A stretch of DNA of 64,000 nucleotides from Bacteroides sp. (GTDB lineage: Bacteria; Bacteroidota; Bacteroidia; Bacteroidales; Bacteroidaceae), in contig JALCME010000009.1 in the NCBI GenBank assembly GCA_022648295.1, positions 90,648 through 154,647 of the forward strand. Direction: 5' to 3'. Both the position numbers and the translations under genes were made by a program. Position 1 is the stretch's first letter. Each line of letters starts with the position of its first letter. This document shows positions 1-8,066 of this stretch, piece by piece. The notes below the pieces were generated by a model. The model did not search any database. It was not told the origin of the DNA and saw only the letters and a list, made by a program, of their open reading frames with translations.

Positions 1-142
1 CCGTACCATCTATTGTTCCTTTAAAATACCCCCAATACCATGAGTTATCTTTGGGAGTAGAAATTTCATCATCATTGCTACAAGATGATAAAAAAGGCAT
101 TCCCAAGAATATACTGAATACTAAAACAAATACTCTCTTCAT
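1..142 (-). CDS. Lipoprotein, N-terminal part only (runs off window)
   Basis: The minus strand reads from an ATG at 142 into the window edge, giving 47 codons. It starts MKRVFVLVFS and has a hydrophobic stretch ending in a lipobox, FLSSC, followed by SNDDE. This is a typical Bacteroides lipoprotein signal with an acidic patch after the cysteine, as seen in surface-exposed lipoproteins. Two further in-frame ATGs lie at 148 and 154. The remaining residues (NSWYWGYFKGTIDG) do not identify a family. The gene is transcribed away from the rest of the window. Confidence 0.6.
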   Translation of the reverse strand, partial: MKRVFVLVFSIFLGMPFLSSCSNDDEISTPKDNSWYWGYFKGTIDGT

Positions 143-467
143 ATTCATAAACATTATTATCATAATGTTCTTATTTAACATACAAACTAAGACTATTCTA
201 CTGATTTATGACGACAAAATTAGAGAATCCTACTAATATATAGAAATATATATAGTCACACTTTAAATACATAACAACATGTATATCAGAGAAATAAAAG
301 ACGATACAGTCACATTTTCAAGAGAAGATATTGCTAATAAAGTCAAATACCATTTTCTCTGCTTGATGCCGCTTTCATGTTCAACCAGTAATAGAGTATT
401 ACATTTACACTTCTATTCATTTATCTTTATTGTCTCATTGTCAGTTTCCCTGAGCAAGAGACAGATC

Positions 468-542
468 CTCTACGAGAAAAGCTCTGTTCCTCGTAGAGCA
501 AGCATACCTTCATCGTAGAGCAACAAGACCTTGCTCTACGAG
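468..542. repeat. Cluster of inverted and direct CTCGTAGAG repeats
   Basis: Four copies of one element lie within 75 bases: CTCTACGAG at 468-476, CTCGTAGAG at 490-498, TCGTAGAG at 513-520 and CTCTACGAG at 534-542. The second and fourth extend to a perfect 13-base inverted pair, CTCGTAGAGCAAG at 490-502 and its complement at 530-542. TCGTAGAGCAA recurs directly at 491 and 513 with a 22-base period. The cluster lies in a non-coding stretch (155-626) with nothing else recognisable. It could be a protein-binding site, a folded RNA element or a trace of a mobile element. Confidence 0.6.
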
Positions 543-626
543 ATTCCATACTATTAATAAACAGCCTCATATACAGTTATTTACAGTTTTACTTCTTGTT
601 ATTTCTTTTCTTAACTATGACTTACG

Positions 627-851
627 TTATGAAGCCAACTTTATTTTTTCTTCCTTTCTGATTTCTTGATTACGCCTGGGATCAATCTGTATGTAATCCC
701 TGTCATATAATTCTCCTTTGTGAATCAAACAGTAGAGGATTCGAAGTAATTTATTGGCTATGTTATTCATCACCAGATAATAAGGTTTCTTCTCGATCTG
801 ATACTTTCTAATAAAATACAGCAAAATATCCTTATTGTAGTCTTTGAAAGA
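627..851 (-). pseudogene. IS110-type transposase, C-terminal remnant
   Basis: The minus-strand reading frame ending at 627 contains a segment (KPYYLVMNNIANKLLRILYC, then a Lys-Gly-Glu-x-Tyr patch) that resembles the C-terminal end of IS110/IS116-family transposases, where a lysine-rich loop precedes a conserved NxxANKL-like helix. Only about the last 75 codons remain. Upstream, the frame runs into the regulator gene on the opposite strand and loses similarity, so the element is a dead fragment. The family assignment rests on motif recall, not on a search. Confidence 0.5.
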
Positions 852-875
852 AAAAACAACCTTAATTAATTTATG

Positions 876-883
876 TATCTTTG
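876..883 (+). promoter_or_regulatory. Bacteroides -7 box, TATCTTTG
   Basis: TATCTTTG matches the Bacteroides housekeeping -7 consensus TAnnTTTG and lies 21 bases before the ATG at 904. No clear -33 TTTG was found at the usual distance. It probably drives the TPR regulator gene. Confidence 0.45.
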
Positions 884-903
884 TAAGTGAAAAAGTATAA
901 TAC

Positions 904-2613
904 ATGTCTGTAACCAACAATAAGATCATTAGCTTTTTACTGTTAACGCTATTTCTGCTTTGCTCATGCTCTTCAGATAAAAAAACAGATACACTTTTTT
1001 CACAAGCCGACTCTCTACTAACAGAACGTCCCGATAGTGCACTGGCACTACTTAAAATGAGTCCGAAAGAATTGCAAGAACTTTCAGACAAAGAACGCGC
1101 CCGTTATACTCTACTATTGGCTAAAGCTACAGACAAAGCCGAACAATCGTTACTTCCCTGTGATTCTTTATTAAACTTAGCACTACACTATTACCACAAA
1201 GCAAATAAAGAGCGGGCCATAGCATTGCTCTACAAAGCAAGACTTGAAATAGAAATGAACAGCACGGAAGAAGCAATCGGACATTTACAAGAAGGATTGG
1301 CAATACTAAAGAATTTCCCCAATGAAGTTGAAACACGAAGAAATACCTTAAGCTCTCTGGGAAACCTTTACTATAATGCAAGGTATTACAATGAATCCAT
1401 AAAAATCTACCGCCAGCTCTATGAATGTTGTACGACAGACAAAGATAAGTCTATTGCACTATATAACATTAGTTCTTCTTATGCCATAACAGACCAAATT
1501 GACTCGACTCTTAGCACAGGACGCAAGGCTTTAAATTATGCCATCTCTTCCGGAGATTCCTCCATTACTGCGAACATCAACCTATCCTTAAGCCTCGACT
1601 TTTATGATTCTGACAACCTAGACTCAGCCCTATACTATGCACGAGAAGCTCTCAAGAATGCACCTCAAAAAGAGCCCAAAGGCAGATACTACTACAATTT
1701 AGGAAACATATTATTAGAGGCAAGAGAAAACAAGGACACTGTTTCTTCCTACATCAATAAAGCCATAGAGGACCAATCTTTTAATGGAAAATGTTTATGC
1801 CTCCGTAGTCTAAGTGATTTGAACAAGGAGCTGGGAAACTATAAAGCATCTACCAACTATCTGGAAAGATACATTGATATTATAGACTCCACTTTCACTG
1901 AGGAGCAAGCAACGAAAGTTCAGCAACTGATTTATGGATACAAAACAAAAATGAAAGTTCGTGAAGAACGGCTTAAAGAGCAACGCACCTTATGGATTAT
2001 CATAGCCAGTTTTGGGCTTATCTGCTTTCTTATTATACTAATCTATCAAAACTATATAAATCGAAAGAAAACACAACAACTCCATTACCAACAGGCACTG
2101 GAACAAACCCGGAGTAAACTTTCTTCCCTGCAAGCCACCATACATGACAATCAATCCATTATTCACTTCCTCCAACAACAATGCAGCAATTTGGAAGAAG
2201 AGAAACAGAAAAATAAGCAGCAAATACAGGAAAGAGAACAGTCCGTTACACAATTAGAGGAAGAGAAGTTACAACTATACAACGGACTATTCAGTCAAAG
2301 TGATATTTGCAAAAAGATAACCGCTTTAAGCAATCAGGACTTAGCTGATAAGAAAAACTTAAAGGTATTAACCATCAGCGAACAAGATAAGTTGAGAAAA
2401 ACGATATATGACATCTATACCGATTATATCAATGAACTTCAGAAAAATTATCCCCGACTAACAGAAGATGATATATTATTGCTCTGCTTACAAAAGACTT
2501 CACTTGATTCAAGAGTAATAGCACTCTGCTTTGGTTACAGTGATACACATGCCATCAATCAGCGGAAGTCCAGAATAAAAGAGAGAATGAGAGACACTGA
2601 AATAGAAATGTGA
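904..2613 (+). CDS. Membrane TPR lipoprotein with LuxR-like C-terminal domain
   Basis: This 569-residue protein is probably a one-component regulator. It has a lipoprotein signal with lipobox LLCSC near residues 18-22, then TPR-like helical repeats to about 350. One membrane helix follows at roughly 362-384, then a Gln/Glu-rich coiled coil at about 390-460. The C-terminal region, about 500-569, contains TEDDILLLCLQ, IALCFGY and QRKSRIKERM and has the layout of a LuxR-type helix-turn-helix. A homologue lies at 22407-24038, and both precede a small DUF3244 gene. The TPRs are inferred to face the periplasm and the C-terminal domain the cytoplasm. DNA binding is not shown by the sequence. The start was chosen because it gives the intact signal peptide and lies just after a -7 box. 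Confidence 0.7.
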   Translation: MSVTNNKIISFLLLTLFLLCSCSSDKKTDTLFSQADSLLTERPDSALALLKMSPKELQELSDKERARYTLLLAKATDKAEQSLLPCDSLLNLALHYYHKANKERAIALLYKARLEIEMNSTEEAIGHLQEGLAILKNFPNEVETRRNTLSSLGNLYYNARYYNESIKIYRQLYECCTTDKDKSIALYNISSSYAITDQIDSTLSTGRKALNYAISSGDSSITANINLSLSLDFYDSDNLDSALYYAREALKNAPQKEPKGRYYYNLGNILLEARENKDTVSSYINKAIEDQSFNGKCLCLRSLSDLNKELGNYKASTNYLERYIDIIDSTFTEEQATKVQQLIYGYKTKMKVREERLKEQRTLWIIIASFGLICFLIILIYQNYINRKKTQQLHYQQALEQTRSKLSSLQATIHDNQSIIHFLQQQCSNLEEEKQKNKQQIQEREQSVTQLEEEKLQLYNGLFSQSDICKKITALSNQDLADKKNLKVLTISEQDKLRKTIYDIYTDYINELQKNYPRLTEDDILLLCLQKTSLDSRVIALCFGYSDTHAINQRKSRIKERMRDTEIEM

Positions 2614-2700
2614 CTATTAGTCCTCAATAGCATCTAATAATCAGCATATTACAAGAACGAAGTGTGACCGTAAATACTTCCTCGTAATCTTCATTTACCC

Positions 2701-2708
2701 TAATTTTG
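2701..2708 (+). promoter_or_regulatory. Bacteroides -7 box, TAATTTTG
   Basis: TAATTTTG fits TAnnTTTG and lies 28 bases before the ATG at 2737. The DUF3244 gene and the two genes behind it can therefore be transcribed separately from the TPR regulator that ends at 2613. This fits the idea that the regulator controls this promoter. Confidence 0.45.
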
Positions 2709-2736
2709 CTGTCATTATCAATAATACAATTGAAGT

Positions 2737-3120
2737 ATGAAAGCAAATCTCTTAACTATTTTATTATCGGTATTATTCATTATACCAATAAATGCAGCGA
2801 CAGAAAAACGAGGAACACACTTCCATATGCAACGCCTCTTAATGAAAAAAGGTGCCAGCACGCGTAGCACTCCTGATTTCAGCATCACTGTTGAAGATAA
2901 AAATAATACCTTAGCAATTATTTTCCAATCTCCTCTGCCTAATGCCGAAGTTTCCATAACAGACAGCAACGGAAACACAGTGATTAACGAACCTCATATT
3001 TCTATTTATGAAGGCAAAGTTCTGTACATCCATGCTCCAAATGCTTACCCTTACATGATAGAAATCACTTCTCCCTCCATGGATGTGAGTGGGGAAATTA
3101 CACAAGAAATATCCTTGTAG
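2737..3120 (+). CDS. DUF3244-type small secreted protein
   Basis: This 127-residue protein has a Sec signal peptide (MKANLLTILLSVLFIIPINA) with cleavage predicted near residue 20. The rest looks like a single immunoglobulin-like beta domain. FSITVEDKNNTLAIIF, then PLPNAEVSITDSNGNTV and PYMIEITSP match the general pattern of DUF3244 proteins (add-on beta strands carrying a SxTDxxGxxV motif). Its function is unknown. It sits between the TPR regulator and the cytolysin-like gene, and a second regulator/DUF3244 pair occurs at 21905-24038. This suggests the small protein is a regulated output or a signal for the TPR protein. Confidence 0.65.
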   Translation: MKANLLTILLSVLFIIPINAATEKRGTHFHMQRLLMKKGASTRSTPDFSITVEDKNNTLAIIFQSPLPNAEVSITDSNGNTVINEPHISIYEGKVLYIHAPNAYPYMIEITSPSMDVSGEITQEISL

Positions 3121-3172
3121 ATAAAAAGTAAAGACATAACTTCCTTATGTTAGAAACAAACACTATATTAAA

Positions 3173-4201
3173 ATGAAAAAAAGCATTCTAAGTTCTTTTC
3201 TATTTTTCTTTATTTGCTTAAGCTGTCAAAAAGAAGAGAATATTGACAATGAAAGCAATATTAAGGGAAGATTTGATAATATACCTTTCAAATGGGATTA
3301 TACATTTACTCCTGGCACAGACGATCAACTGTTTATTGGAGATAAATTTATTTCTGTGGAAAATAGATTTGTCGTAACTCCTCCCCCTCTTTATATAGGT
3401 GCAGCATACAATAAGAAAGACTTTGGCACATCTTTCAGTCCCGAAATAACAAATGCGAAAAATCCTATTGACATTATTTTCAATTTTCACGTACCTTTTA
3501 CAGGAACAGTCAATCAGGAACATGGTTCAGTGGGATATAAAACGTTACTCGCGGAATCCCTAAAATCAAAACAATATAAAGAATATATAAAAAACAAACA
3601 TTCCCCCTATGAAATCAGATTGACCGAAATATTTTCAAATCAAGATATTCAAAAAGCATTCTCCAATAATACGAAATTAGGAGAAATTATATCTAACGAG
3701 GTTGAACACATATCTAGCAAAAAAGCAATAAAAAGCCGATTAATTGGACAAATACGAAGTGAGAGCTTTACTGCATACATGGACTTTCCTGTTAATAACT
3801 TTTTTAAAGAAAAAGTAGATATGCAAGAAAAACCTGTATATATACGTTCCCTCAGTTATGGAAAAGTTGCCTATTTTGTAATAGAAAGCAATTATTCATA
3901 CGAAAAGGTAGAGCAGCTCATTTTATCAAAATTTGCTTTACAAAATACTCTAGATAATGAAATGGATATTCTAAAAGAATCAATCATTGAATTATTCACA
4001 ATTACAGATGAACTTCAGACAGCCAAAATTTCCAACACTTTTCAAGACCTAGAAGAATTCATAAATGCACCATTCACCGAAAGTTCTTATGGGTATCCAA
4101 TATACTGCCAAGGAGTCTATACAGAAAATAATGCATTTTATAACAATAAAGATCATAGTGACAATAGATTGCTTATGAAAACATCTACAAGTAACACATA
4201 A
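3173..4201 (+). CDS. Cholesterol-dependent-cytolysin-like lipoprotein lacking domain 4
   Basis: The 342-residue protein starts with a lipoprotein signal (FFFICLSC, lipid cysteine at 18) followed at once by QKEE. That fits the Q-K-acidic-acidic surface-export signal described for Bacteroidota lipoproteins, so it should be displayed outside the cell. Residues 221-249 (PVYIRSLSYGK, then a Glu-Lys-Val-Glu helix) align by eye with the VSxVAYGRxxYxKLET region of CDC toxins. Residues 308-340 (YPIYCQGVYTENN, later KTSTS) align with the YPISYTSVFLKDN...ETTST strand that leads into domain 4. The gene stops there, so the C-terminal membrane-recognition domain and undecapeptide are absent. The CDC Gly-Gly pair is not seen either. 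Only 30 bases separate the stop from the next gene, so domain 4 is not hidden by a frameshift. Candidate roles are a toxin component, an immunity or blocking factor, or an unrelated surface role. Confidence 0.6.
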   Translation: MKKSILSSFLFFFICLSCQKEENIDNESNIKGRFDNIPFKWDYTFTPGTDDQLFIGDKFISVENRFVVTPPPLYIGAAYNKKDFGTSFSPEITNAKNPIDIIFNFHVPFTGTVNQEHGSVGYKTLLAESLKSKQYKEYIKNKHSPYEIRLTEIFSNQDIQKAFSNNTKLGEIISNEVEHISSKKAIKSRLIGQIRSESFTAYMDFPVNNFFKEKVDMQEKPVYIRSLSYGKVAYFVIESNYSYEKVEQLILSKFALQNTLDNEMDILKESIIELFTITDELQTAKISNTFQDLEEFINAPFTESSYGYPIYCQGVYTENNAFYNNKDHSDNRLLMKTSTSNT

Positions 4202-4231
4202 AGCTTTAGATTAATAAATAATAAAACAACG

Positions 4232-4933
4232 ATGAAGAAGATTCTAACAATTTTACTACTCACGTTATGGTTAGTGCCATATAGTTTTGCACAAGTTAAG
4301 TTTGGTGTAGAAACAGGGATGAACTTATCCCATTATAAAACCAGTAGCCGTTATCAAGCTCAGAAAAAAGGTGGCATGGAAGCTGGATTTCAGCTAGGAG
4401 GAACAGTAGACTACACTTTTTGCCACCATTGGTTATTAATATCTGGCGCATCTTTTATGCAAACTCAAAGCAAGATGGAATTAGCAGATTACATGAACTT
4501 CTATTTCCCCAATACAAAGATTAAACAAAATCATATAGTAGTGCCATTAAAGGTGGGTTATAACTTTCACCTCGGTAAAAAGTTTAGCTTGGTTCCATTT
4601 ATTGGAATATATGGTTCCTACAATTTCAGTGCTGGCAAATGCCCTCTGGATATTGCTTATCCGTCAGAGAGTGGAGTGAGAATAGAAAAAACAAAATGGA
4701 ATCCAATGAAAGGTTATTCATATATCATTCCTAATGCAAACTTACCTTACGATTATGAAGCCAAACTTTCTGCCCTCCGCCATTGGACATATGGAGGAAC
4801 AGGCGGAATAAAAGCTATTATAGCAGATCATTACACTATTTCTTTCTCTTATTACGAAGCCATCAAGAAAGTGCAAAAGCAATGTAGTTTAAGAAATTAT
4901 GGTTATCAGCTCTCCGTAGGTTATCAATTCTAA
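4232..4933 (+). CDS. Outer-membrane beta-barrel protein (PorT/OMP_b-brl type)
   Basis: This 233-residue protein has a signal peptide (MKKILTILLLTLWLVPYSFA). It is followed by alternating strands typical of an eight-stranded barrel: VKFGVETGMNLSHY, FQLGGTVDYTF, IVVPLKVGYNF and a final strand YQLSVGYQF ending in aromatic Phe, the signal for outer-membrane insertion. It follows the cytolysin-like gene after 30 bases and is probably co-transcribed. The family is broad and its members have few known functions. Here it might be a partner, receptor or anchor for the cytolysin-like lipoprotein, which is inference from position only. A weak hairpin (4957-4967 with 4981-4991) follows the stop. Confidence 0.7.
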   Translation: MKKILTILLLTLWLVPYSFAQVKFGVETGMNLSHYKTSSRYQAQKKGGMEAGFQLGGTVDYTFCHHWLLISGASFMQTQSKMELADYMNFYFPNTKIKQNHIVVPLKVGYNFHLGKKFSLVPFIGIYGSYNFSAGKCPLDIAYPSESGVRIEKTKWNPMKGYSYIIPNANLPYDYEAKLSALRHWTYGGTGGIKAIIADHYTISFSYYEAIKKVQKQCSLRNYGYQLSVGYQF

Positions 4934-5079
4934 AAAGCTATAACATGAGCAAGGTGGAGAACTTCTACAATGAAAACGTTTAGAAGCTCTTCACTATGCT
5001 TTATAATAAGAATCTCAATACTTAAAGTCTTTCATACATGCCCTTCCTGATACAAGGTACATAAAGCTCCAATATACTC

Positions 5080-6327
5080 TTATTGGTAAATCAAAGTGGA
5101 GAGATAATCTTCTGCAAAAATTTCATTGGCTACTTGAAGCAGATCTTCCGAAGTGAGCTGTTCAATACGCCGGAATATGATTTCAGGGCTTTCATACTTG
5201 TTATAATGCAAAAATGTCTTCGCCATACCCAAAGCATTGTTCTCATTGTTATCGAAAGCAACACCAATCTGACCTATAAGCTGTTTCTTGGCCACGGCAA
5301 GCTGCAAAGGAGTCATCTTAACGTCACGCAGATGCTTTAATTCCTTTAATACCAACTTCGTACAAACAGCTGCATCTGACTGATCCGAACCGAAATAGAT
5401 ACAAAAGACACCGGTATCGGTATAGGCCGTCATATTTGCTTCCACATTATAAACCAAACCACGACGTTCACGCAAAGCAACATTTAGTCGGCTATTCATC
5501 CCCGGACCACCAAGAATATTACTCAGCATATAGAGAGCCGTACACTTTTTATCGTAAGCATCGTAAGATCTGGCACCTATCATAACATGAGTTTGGTGAG
5601 TATCTTTATGAATGGTACGATTCTGAGGTACATACCCGGGTAATGCCAAGCGAGGCTTATCAACGCTAATTGCCGGAACATCAGCCAACAGTTTTTTAGC
5701 CCAACGCACCACCTGATTAAACGGCAAATTGCCCCAGACGAAAAAGACCATGTTCCCGGGATGATAGAAACGGGAAGTAAAAGACGCAGCATCTTCGCTA
5801 CGGAAAGTCCTCAACAAATCAGGTTTCCCTAGAATATTACGACCTAATGGATGATCGCGAAAAACAAGATCCTCGAAGTCATCGAAAATAAGTTCAGAAG
5901 GAGTATCCTCATAAGACTGTATTTCATCAATAATGACTTCCGTTTCCTTCTCAATTTCCTGTTGCGGAAACGTGGAATGAAATACAATATCCGTTAGTAA
6001 TTCGAAGGCACGGCCAAAGTGCTCGGTCAGGAAAGCCGAATAGATTACGGTTTCTTCTTTGTTGGTATAAGCATTCAAATCCCCGCCTACATTCTCCATC
6101 CGGTTGAGTATATGCCAGGCTTTGCGTTTCTGTGTACCTTTAAAAATGAGATGCTCCACAAAATGGGCCATTCCCTCTTCACTTGCTTGCTCATCGCGCG
6201 TACCCGCATCCACGGCAAAACCACAATAAGCAACATTGGAAAGTATTGGTTGGTGAATGATACGCAAACCATTCTCAAGAGTATACGTATTATATTCCAA
6301 AAGAGGAATAGGTGCTAACTTTTTCAT
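5080..6327 (-). CDS. M16 family zinc peptidase
   Basis: The 415-residue protein has the inverted zinc motif HxxEH as HFVEH at residues 55-59, with a downstream glutamate in ETEVIIDEI as the probable third ligand. The N-terminal half carries the active M16A domain and the C-terminal half the R/Y-type partner domain (SRLNVALRERRGLVYNV). The length fits single-chain bacterial processing-protease-like members. No signal peptide is seen, so it should be cytoplasmic. It is a lone gene, transcribed convergently with the barrel-protein gene, with a TATTTTTG box at 6355-6362 on the minus strand upstream. The substrate is unknown. Confidence 0.9.
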   Translation of the reverse strand: MKKLAPIPLLEYNTYTLENGLRIIHQPILSNVAYCGFAVDAGTRDEQASEEGMAHFVEHLIFKGTQKRKAWHILNRMENVGGDLNAYTNKEETVIYSAFLTEHFGRAFELLTDIVFHSTFPQQEIEKETEVIIDEIQSYEDTPSELIFDDFEDLVFRDHPLGRNILGKPDLLRTFRSEDAASFTSRFYHPGNMVFFVWGNLPFNQVVRWAKKLLADVPAISVDKPRLALPGYVPQNRTIHKDTHQTHVMIGARSYDAYDKKCTALYMLSNILGGPGMNSRLNVALRERRGLVYNVEANMTAYTDTGVFCIYFGSDQSDAAVCTKLVLKELKHLRDVKMTPLQLAVAKKQLIGQIGVAFDNNENNALGMAKTFLHYNKYESPEIIFRRIEQLTSEDLLQVANEIFAEDYLSTLIYQ

Positions 6328-6354
6328 TATAAAGCTCTAAACTAATTAAGAGCA

Positions 6355-6362
6355 CAAAAATA
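6355..6362 (-). promoter_or_regulatory. Bacteroides -7 box, TATTTTTG
   Basis: On the minus strand TATTTTTG matches TAnnTTTG and lies 28 bases upstream of the M16 peptidase start codon at 6327. Confidence 0.4.
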
Positions 6363-6437
6363 CAATAAAACTTATTGCCATTTATGGAAAATTGCAGATA
6401 TTTGTGAGCTATATAATGACTAATACTACAAAAAAAG

Positions 6438-7046
6438 ATGATGATTGCATCCATTCAGGAGCTTTTGCAGAAAGAAGCACAAGCCGTATTGAACATTCCC
6501 GTAACAGACGCTTACGAAAAGGCCGTTCAACTTATTGTAGAACACGTTCACGAGAAAAAAGGCAAATTGGTTACTTCTGGCATGGGTAAAGCCGGACAAA
6601 TTGCAATGAATATTGCCACTACATTTTGCTCTACAGGAATTCCATCTGTTTTTCTGCATCCAAGTGAAGCCCAACACGGTGATCTAGGTATTTTGCAAGA
6701 AAATGATTTACTCTTGCTAATTTCAAATTCCGGAAAGACCCGCGAAATTGTAGAATTAACCCAATTGGCGCACAATCTCGACCCCAAGTTAAGATTCATT
6801 GTAATCACGGGCAATCCGGACAGTCCGCTAGCCCATGAATCTGACGTATGCATTAGCACTGGAAGTCCCAAAGAAGTGTGCGTGCTTGGTATGACGCCAA
6901 CTACTTCAACAACGGCAATGACAGTTATCGGAGATATTTTGGTAGTGCAGGTAATGAAGCAAACAGGATTTACCATTGCAGATTATTCCAAACGTCATCA
7001 TGGTGGCTACCTCGGTGAAAAGTCAAGGCAATTATGCGAAAAGTAG
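6438..7046 (+). CDS. SIS-domain sugar-phosphate isomerase, KpsF/GutQ-like without CBS
   Basis: This 202-residue SIS protein resembles arabinose-5-phosphate isomerase (KdsD/KpsF/GutQ), which interconverts ribulose-5-P and arabinose-5-P for Kdo synthesis. Visible signatures are SGMGKAGQIA near residue 47, HPSEAQHGDLG near 75, SNSGKTREI near 95 and a C-terminal GGYLGEK. Classical enzymes have about 320 residues with two C-terminal CBS domains. This one ends after the SIS domain, as in short KdsD forms known from Bacteroides. It overlaps the following PfkB kinase gene by 13 bases, so the two are co-translated and probably act on the same sugar phosphate. Confidence 0.8.
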   Translation: MMIASIQELLQKEAQAVLNIPVTDAYEKAVQLIVEHVHEKKGKLVTSGMGKAGQIAMNIATTFCSTGIPSVFLHPSEAQHGDLGILQENDLLLLISNSGKTREIVELTQLAHNLDPKLRFIVITGNPDSPLAHESDVCISTGSPKEVCVLGMTPTTSTTAMTVIGDILVVQVMKQTGFTIADYSKRHHGGYLGEKSRQLCEK

Positions 7047-7963
7047 TAGGCATAGGAGAAACAATCCTTGATGTCATATTTCGTAACGAGCAACCAAGTA
7101 CGGCTGTACCGGGAGGTTCAGTATTCAATGGCATTGTCTCGTTGGCACGAGCAGGAATACCGGTTCGCTTTATCAGTGAAACCGGTAACGACCGGATAGG
7201 TAATATCATTTTAAAATTCATGCAGGATAACGGAATAGCAACAAACTACATCAATGTATTCCCGGATGGTAAATCTCCCGTGTCATTAGCTTTCCTGAAC
7301 GCTCAAAGTGATGCGGAATACATCTTCTACAAAGATTATCCAAAGCAACGCTTAGACATATTGTTTCCCGAATTGGAAGAAAATGATATTCTGATTTTCG
7401 GCTCATACTATGCACTGAACCCTGTACTTCGCGATAAGATAGTAGATTTATTAGAGCAGGCACGGGAAAAGAAGGTGATTATTTATTATGATTTGAATTT
7501 CCGCTCTTCACACAAAGAAGAAGCATTAAAGCTGATGCCAACCATTATAGAGAATTTTGAATATTCATCTATTGTACGCGGCTCTATAGAAGACTTTCTC
7601 AATTTGTATAATCTTAAAGAGACAGACAAGATATACAAAGACAAAATAAAATTCTACTGTCCAAACTTCATTCTAACATCCGGAGCAGACAATATCTCAT
7701 TACATACCCAACAGTTTACTAAGGAATATCCGGCAATGCCATTAAACCCTGTCAGCACTATAGGAGCCGGTGACAACTTTAATGCCGGCGTCATTTACGG
7801 CCTCCTTAAGCATCAGATACAATACGATGATCTGAACCAATTGGATGAAACAACGTGGAAACAAATCATTCATTACGGAATAGCATTCTCGGCAAATGTA
7901 TGCCAAAGTTTTAGTAACTCCATATCATCCGATTTTGCTAAACAATTATCGCCTATTAACTAA
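7034..7963 (+). CDS. PfkB-family carbohydrate kinase
   Basis: This 309-residue ribokinase-like enzyme has the N-terminal signature GETILDVIF and VPGGSVFNGIVSLARAG. It also has the C-terminal PfkB motif STIGAGDNFNAG near residue 245, whose GAGD holds the catalytic aspartate. It phosphorylates a sugar or nucleoside with ATP, and the sequence does not reveal which. Its first 13 bases overlap the end of the SIS isomerase gene, so a shared pathway is likely. No signal peptide is present; it is cytoplasmic. Confidence 0.85.
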   Translation: MRKVVGIGETILDVIFRNEQPSTAVPGGSVFNGIVSLARAGIPVRFISETGNDRIGNIILKFMQDNGIATNYINVFPDGKSPVSLAFLNAQSDAEYIFYKDYPKQRLDILFPELEENDILIFGSYYALNPVLRDKIVDLLEQAREKKVIIYYDLNFRSSHKEEALKLMPTIIENFEYSSIVRGSIEDFLNLYNLKETDKIYKDKIKFYCPNFILTSGADNISLHTQQFTKEYPAMPLNPVSTIGAGDNFNAGVIYGLLKHQIQYDDLNQLDETTWKQIIHYGIAFSANVCQSFSNSISSDFAKQLSPIN

Positions 7964-8032
7964 ATCCCCGTTAAAGGAGAAAAAACTCTGTGAAACTCTG
8001 TACCCTACTGTAACAAAACTCATTGAAATACA

Positions 8033-8040
8033 TATCTTTG
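8033..8040 (+). promoter_or_regulatory. Bacteroides -7 box, TATCTTTG
   Basis: TATCTTTG fits TAnnTTTG and lies 26 bases before the ATG at 8067. It gives the phosphatase gene its own promoter after the kinase gene that ends at 7963. Confidence 0.5.
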
Positions 8041-8066
8041 CAATAGATGTTTAGAGAGTAAGAACC

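Noticed and set aside
51..236. 61-codon open frame on the plus strand
   Set aside because: It lies antisense to the start of the lipoprotein gene at 1-142 and its low-complexity translation (runs of Ile/Asn/Lys) looks like chance.
279..518. 79-codon open frame on the plus strand
   Set aside because: It covers the inverted-repeat cluster, has no signal or family resemblance and no convincing start signal, so it is probably chance.
4199..4235. Possible hidden domain 4 of the cytolysin-like protein after a frameshift
   Set aside because: Only 30 bases separate its stop from the next start codon, far too few for a domain of about 110 residues.
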